56,748 nt of DNA, taken from positions 1 through 56,748 of the forward strand of contig JADGNO010000303.1 of NCBI GenBank assembly GCA_017883405.1, in the 5' to 3' direction. The notes beneath the pieces are model-generated. The model searched no databases. It worked only from the letters and a program-made list of their open reading frames with translations, and was not told the origin of the DNA. The position numbers were made by a program, and so were the translations under genes. Shown in pieces: positions 54,212-56,748 of this stretch. Within the stretch, counting starts at the first letter, position 1, and each line of letters starts with the position of its first letter. This DNA is from Occallatibacter sp. GTDB lineage: Bacteria > Acidobacteriota > Terriglobia > Terriglobales > Acidobacteriaceae.

Positions 54212-54811
54212 ATGCCGACGCAAACACATGCGCAACAACTTCTCACGCTGCTCTCTCGCCTGAGCTTCCGCCTTGGCCAATTCAAGCTCTCTTCGGGCGG
54301 CACCAGCGACTACTACATCGACTGCCGAACCACCACGCTGAACGCAGAGGGCGGCCGACTCACCGGCCACGCGATCCTCGAACTTCTTGAACAGCACAAC
54401 ATTGACGCTGACGTCGTAGGCGGCCTCACTATGGGTGCCGACCCCATCGTTTCAAACGTGGCCACCGCCAGCGCATGGCGCGCGCTCTCCAAACCCGGCG
54501 CTCCGCTGCTGAATGGCTTCCTGGTCCGCAAGGCAGAAAAGGCGCACGGTACCGGACGCCGTATTGAAGGCTCCAGCCATGAGGGCGCCCGTGCGGTGAT
54601 TGTGGACGACGTATGCACTACTGGCGCTTCAACCATCAACGCGATTGAAGCCGCAATTGAAGCCGGTATGAAAGTCGTCGCAGTAGTGTGCATTGTGGAG
54701 CGCGAAGAAGCCAACGGCCGCCCCGCCGTTGAAGCTGCCGCCAAAGGATCTCCGTTCCTGCGGCTGTTTACAGCGAATGACGTCCGTGCCGAGCACATCC
54801 GTCAGCAATAA
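54212..54811 (+). CDS. pyrE: Orotate phosphoribosyltransferase
   Basis: Converts orotate plus PRPP to orotidine monophosphate in pyrimidine synthesis. The 199-residue protein shows LSSGGTSDYYIDCRTTTL near residues 28-45, VVGGLTMGADPI near 70, and the PRPP-binding loop VIVDDVCTTGAST near 129-141. I use ATG 54212; the frame could begin at a TTG 15 codons earlier but that part is not conserved in character. A strong terminator follows. Confidence 0.95.
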   Translation: MPTQTHAQQLLTLLSRLSFRLGQFKLSSGGTSDYYIDCRTTTLNAEGGRLTGHAILELLEQHNIDADVVGGLTMGADPIVSNVATASAWRALSKPGAPLLNGFLVRKAEKAHGTGRRIEGSSHEGARAVIVDDVCTTGASTINAIEAAIEAGMKVVAVVCIVEREEANGRPAVEAAAKGSPFLRLFTANDVRAEHIRQQ

Positions 54812-54827
54812 ACATCAGCTCAAATTG

Positions 54828-54863
54828 AAAAGGGCCGATTCGCAAAAGCGAACCGGCCCTTTT
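54828..54863. terminator. Bidirectional terminator between pyrE and the OmpA-like gene
   Basis: AAAAGGGCCGATTCGC (54828-54843) pairs with GCGAACCGGCCCTTTT (54848-54863), 15 of 16 positions, around AAAA. T-runs occur on both strands. It serves both convergent genes. Confidence 0.92.
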
Positions 54864-54889
54864 CATCGCAGTTTGGAATATCCGAATGA

Positions 54890-55639
54890 CTAACGTCCGG
54901 ATCCTGGGTTAACCGCCGGTGTCGACGGCTGAGAAGGCTGTGCATTCTGATCGTTGTCGTGCATGTTGCTCAGCAACTGTACCTGCACGCGGCGGTTCTG
55001 CTTACGGCCATCGCGGGTCTTATTGTCAGCAACCGCCTGATCTTCGCCAATACCGATCAGATAGAAGCGATGCGGGGCAACTCCGTACTTCGAAGCCAGG
55101 TACTGAACAACCGCGTCGGCGCGGCGCTGGCTCAGATCGTAATTGTACTGCGGTGAACCAATCGAATCAGTTCCGCCGGTGACTTCAAGAATGTAGCTCT
55201 TGGCAGATCCAAGCTGCGCGGCAAAGCCGTCAAGCTGTTCTTTGTCGTCAGAGGTCAGCATCGCTTTGTCAAAGCCGAACGTGACGGTCACGTCGGCAAC
55301 CTGCTTGAACTGGTCGAGCCCTTTCACGACGCTGTCCAGCGAGTCGGCGCGGTGCACTGCATCGTTTGCAGCTTCGTTCGCCTGGCCGGCAGCCTGCGTT
55401 GCGCCCTGCGCGTTTTGTGCAGCCTGCTCAGCAGCTGTCTGAGCCTTGCCGATGCCGTCCTGCGCACGCGAGTCCACTTCGTGAATTTTCTGGTTGTTAG
55501 CTTGCGTTTTCTGATCCAGTTGGTCGGTGTGTTCCACAATGGGCGCAGTCTGGGTTCTAACGTAGTTCTTGGTAGCGCACCCTGTAACTCCGGCAACTGC
55601 TAATGTCGCTGCCATCCACAAGAATCCGATGCGTTTCAT
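54890..55639 (-). CDS. OmpA-family lipoprotein (Pal-like) with coiled-coil linker
   Basis: A 249-residue outer-membrane lipoprotein. The signal peptide ends in lipobox VTGC (Cys21). An Ala/Gln-rich coiled coil (about residues 30-100, with AAEQAAQNAQGATQAAGQAN) leads to an OmpA-like peptidoglycan-binding domain: VTFGFDKAMLTSDDKEQLDG, GGTDSIGSPQYNYDLSQRRA and GIGEDQAVADNKTRDGRKQN. A short disordered tail ends it. It anchors the outer membrane to the cell wall. ATG 55639 has AAGGA nine bases upstream; ATG 55645 is possible. Confidence 0.93.
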   Translation of the reverse strand: MKRIGFLWMAATLAVAGVTGCATKNYVRTQTAPIVEHTDQLDQKTQANNQKIHEVDSRAQDGIGKAQTAAEQAAQNAQGATQAAGQANEAANDAVHRADSLDSVVKGLDQFKQVADVTVTFGFDKAMLTSDDKEQLDGFAAQLGSAKSYILEVTGGTDSIGSPQYNYDLSQRRADAVVQYLASKYGVAPHRFYLIGIGEDQAVADNKTRDGRKQNRRVQVQLLSNMHDNDQNAQPSQPSTPAVNPGSGR

Positions 55640-55963
55640 GGGCATTTGTCCTTTCCTTCTCCCCCGTTGCTCGGCTCAAAGTGCGCCGGTTTATGAGCGG
55701 AGAGGCGTCATCCTCTTGGCACTTTATTAGCACCTACATTGCCATTCGATGCGAGTTCTGCTAAGTGGTTGCACCGGTTTGCTTTATATTCAAACGCGCC
55801 CTTGGCTGAATGCCTCTGACGCGTGTATCTTTTACATGGTTCTGTAAGGATTGCCCATCAGTCGGTGCAGAGTTGGCGCCGCTCGACTTCGGACCGTTCG
55901 GTGAATCGGAAGCGCCCTTCCCGGTATCCTAGTGTTAAGCGCCTTCTGCCCGGCTCTTCCTCC
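55640..55963. other. Intergenic region between OmpA-like gene and uvrC
   Basis: About 320 bases without an open frame of merit. It presumably holds divergent promoters. I found no convincing SOS-type palindrome or known RNA. Confidence 0.4.
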
Positions 55964-56748
55964 ATGGATCTCTACGAGAAAATTCGCACGTTGCCCACGC
56001 AGCCGGGTGTCTACCTGTACAAAAACGCCGACGGCGAGGTGATCTACGTTGGCAAGGCGAATAATCTGCGCTCGCGCGTGCGTTCTTACTTGCTTGAGAC
56101 GTCGCAGGCCAATGCGAAAACCGGATCGCTGATGCGCGAAGCTGTCGATCTGGATTACATCCTTGTCGCCAATGAACATGAAGCCCTGGCGCTTGAAAAC
56201 AACCTCATCAAGCAGCGCAAGCCGCGTTTCAACATCCTGCTGCGCGACGACAAAACTTACCCATACGTAAAGCTCACACTCGCGGACCGTTTTCCAAAAG
56301 TGTTTGTCACGCGCCGGCTGCGCAAGGACGGCGCCGCTTACTACGGCCCTTATTTTCCAGGCAATCTCGCTTACCGCGTGGTCGAGCTCATCCATCGCAG
56401 TTTTCTTATTCCCAGCTGCAAGGTTGACCTGTCACGCTACCATCCGCGCGCATGTTTGCAGTTCTACATTCATCGTTGTCTTGGCCCGTGTGTTGACGGA
56501 TTAACAACGCCGGAGATTTACAAGGACGCGGTGCGTGACGCGCAGATGTTTCTTGAAGGCCGTCATTCCGAACTTGAGAAATCGCTGACCACCCGCATGA
56601 TGGCCGCCGCGGAAAAAGAGCAGTTCGAAACCGCAGCGCGCCTCCGCGATCAGCTTTCCACCGTCCAACAGTTGCAGGAAAAGCAACGCATCGCTACCGC
56701 CGAGCAGAGCGACGACGCCGACGTTTTCGGATACCACTATGAAGACGG
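55964..56748 (+). CDS. uvrC: Excinuclease ABC subunit UvrC, N-terminal part (cut by window edge)
   Basis: Makes both incisions in nucleotide excision repair. The 261 residues present start with the GIY-YIG nuclease domain (QPGVYLYKNADGEVIYVGKA, residues 13-32; NNLRSRVRSY after), a cysteine-bearing region CLQFYIHRCLGPCVDG near 166-181, and the UvrB-interacting UVR motif AAEKEQFETAARLRDQL near 220-236. The C-terminal endonuclease half lies beyond the window. A TAG stop at 55930 in frame makes ATG 55964 the first start available. Confidence 0.97.
   Translation, partial: MDLYEKIRTLPTQPGVYLYKNADGEVIYVGKANNLRSRVRSYLLETSQANAKTGSLMREAVDLDYILVANEHEALALENNLIKQRKPRFNILLRDDKTYPYVKLTLADRFPKVFVTRRLRKDGAAYYGPYFPGNLAYRVVELIHRSFLIPSCKVDLSRYHPRACLQFYIHRCLGPCVDGLTTPEIYKDAVRDAQMFLEGRHSELEKSLTTRMMAAAEKEQFETAARLRDQLSTVQQLQEKQRIATAEQSDDADVFGYHYED

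Noticed and set aside
1..56748. CRISPR arrays, insertion sequences, prophage and integrase attachment sites
   Set aside because: No regularly spaced direct repeats, transposase or integrase genes, or tRNA-edge duplications were seen on either strand.

Overview
The window reads as a chromosomal segment of an acidobacterium, most likely class Terriglobia (family Acidobacteriaceae or a relative). This is inferred from gene content only: an Oar-like TonB-dependent receptor with a carboxypeptidase-like plug extension, glycine-rich secreted proteins with DUF5666-type repeats, a beta-grasp (type II) glutamine synthetase, TadE/TadG-like proteins, and short 'GGGATCAGGG'-type degenerate repeats at gene ends. 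Base composition is moderately GC-rich and even. I saw no rRNA, tRNA, insertion sequence, prophage or CRISPR array. About 50 protein genes are supported; the first (hemA) and last (uvrC) are cut by the window edges.

Layout. 1-1502 (minus): ccsA/hemX-like cytochrome c assembly gene and hemA. 1857-8458 (plus): a tightly overlapping operon mutS-nagZ-anmK-lipoprotein of peptide-binding family 5, combining mismatch repair with peptidoglycan recycling. 8691-13231: DUF5666 protein and a large TonB-dependent receptor, closed by a strong terminator. 13256-15903 (minus): a bufferin-type RiPP operon (bufA precursor, MNIO/DUF692 enzyme bufB, partner bufC, DoxX protein bufD). 16106-20193: small membrane protein, DUF4188 protein, GH51 arabinofuranosidase, repeat-containing secreted protein. 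20363-24406: ECF sigma/anti-sigma pair, zinc-ribbon protein, divergent cupin/MarR pair with two operators, alpha/beta hydrolase. 24555-32601: pgsA, glutamate dehydrogenase, TonB-domain protein, trpE and trpG (on opposite strands), acylphosphatase, apt. 32674-34946 (minus): KdpDE-like two-component pair. 35494-44058 (plus): porin, APC permease, PP2C phosphatase, Ser/Thr kinase, type II glutamine synthetase, alginate-export-like porin, ferritin-like protein. 44083-49848: threonine aldolase, secreted proteins, TadG- and TadE-like proteins, a 52-residue membrane protein. 50069-54811 (plus): uvrA, CPBP protease, pyrE. 54890-end: OmpA-like lipoprotein and uvrC.

The most interesting system is the bufferin-type operon. 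The secreted precursor carries two copies of a CKGKNxCKGxGGC unit, with its six cysteines spaced 6-6-7-6-6. A long hairpin lies between the precursor and enzyme genes, and the enzyme gene has no visible Shine-Dalgarno sequence, as would suit a precursor made in excess over its modifying enzyme. Bufferin-like MNIO systems are known in outline from other phyla as metal-responsive RiPPs. The chemistry and metal of this variant cannot be read from sequence.

Other points worth attention: three inverted repeats at about 21-bp intervals over the inferred uvrA promoter; a leader before the porin/permease genes that can adopt two mutually exclusive folds; an acylphosphatase that reads through a likely lost stop into the next gene; and short repeats that have become part of coding tails.
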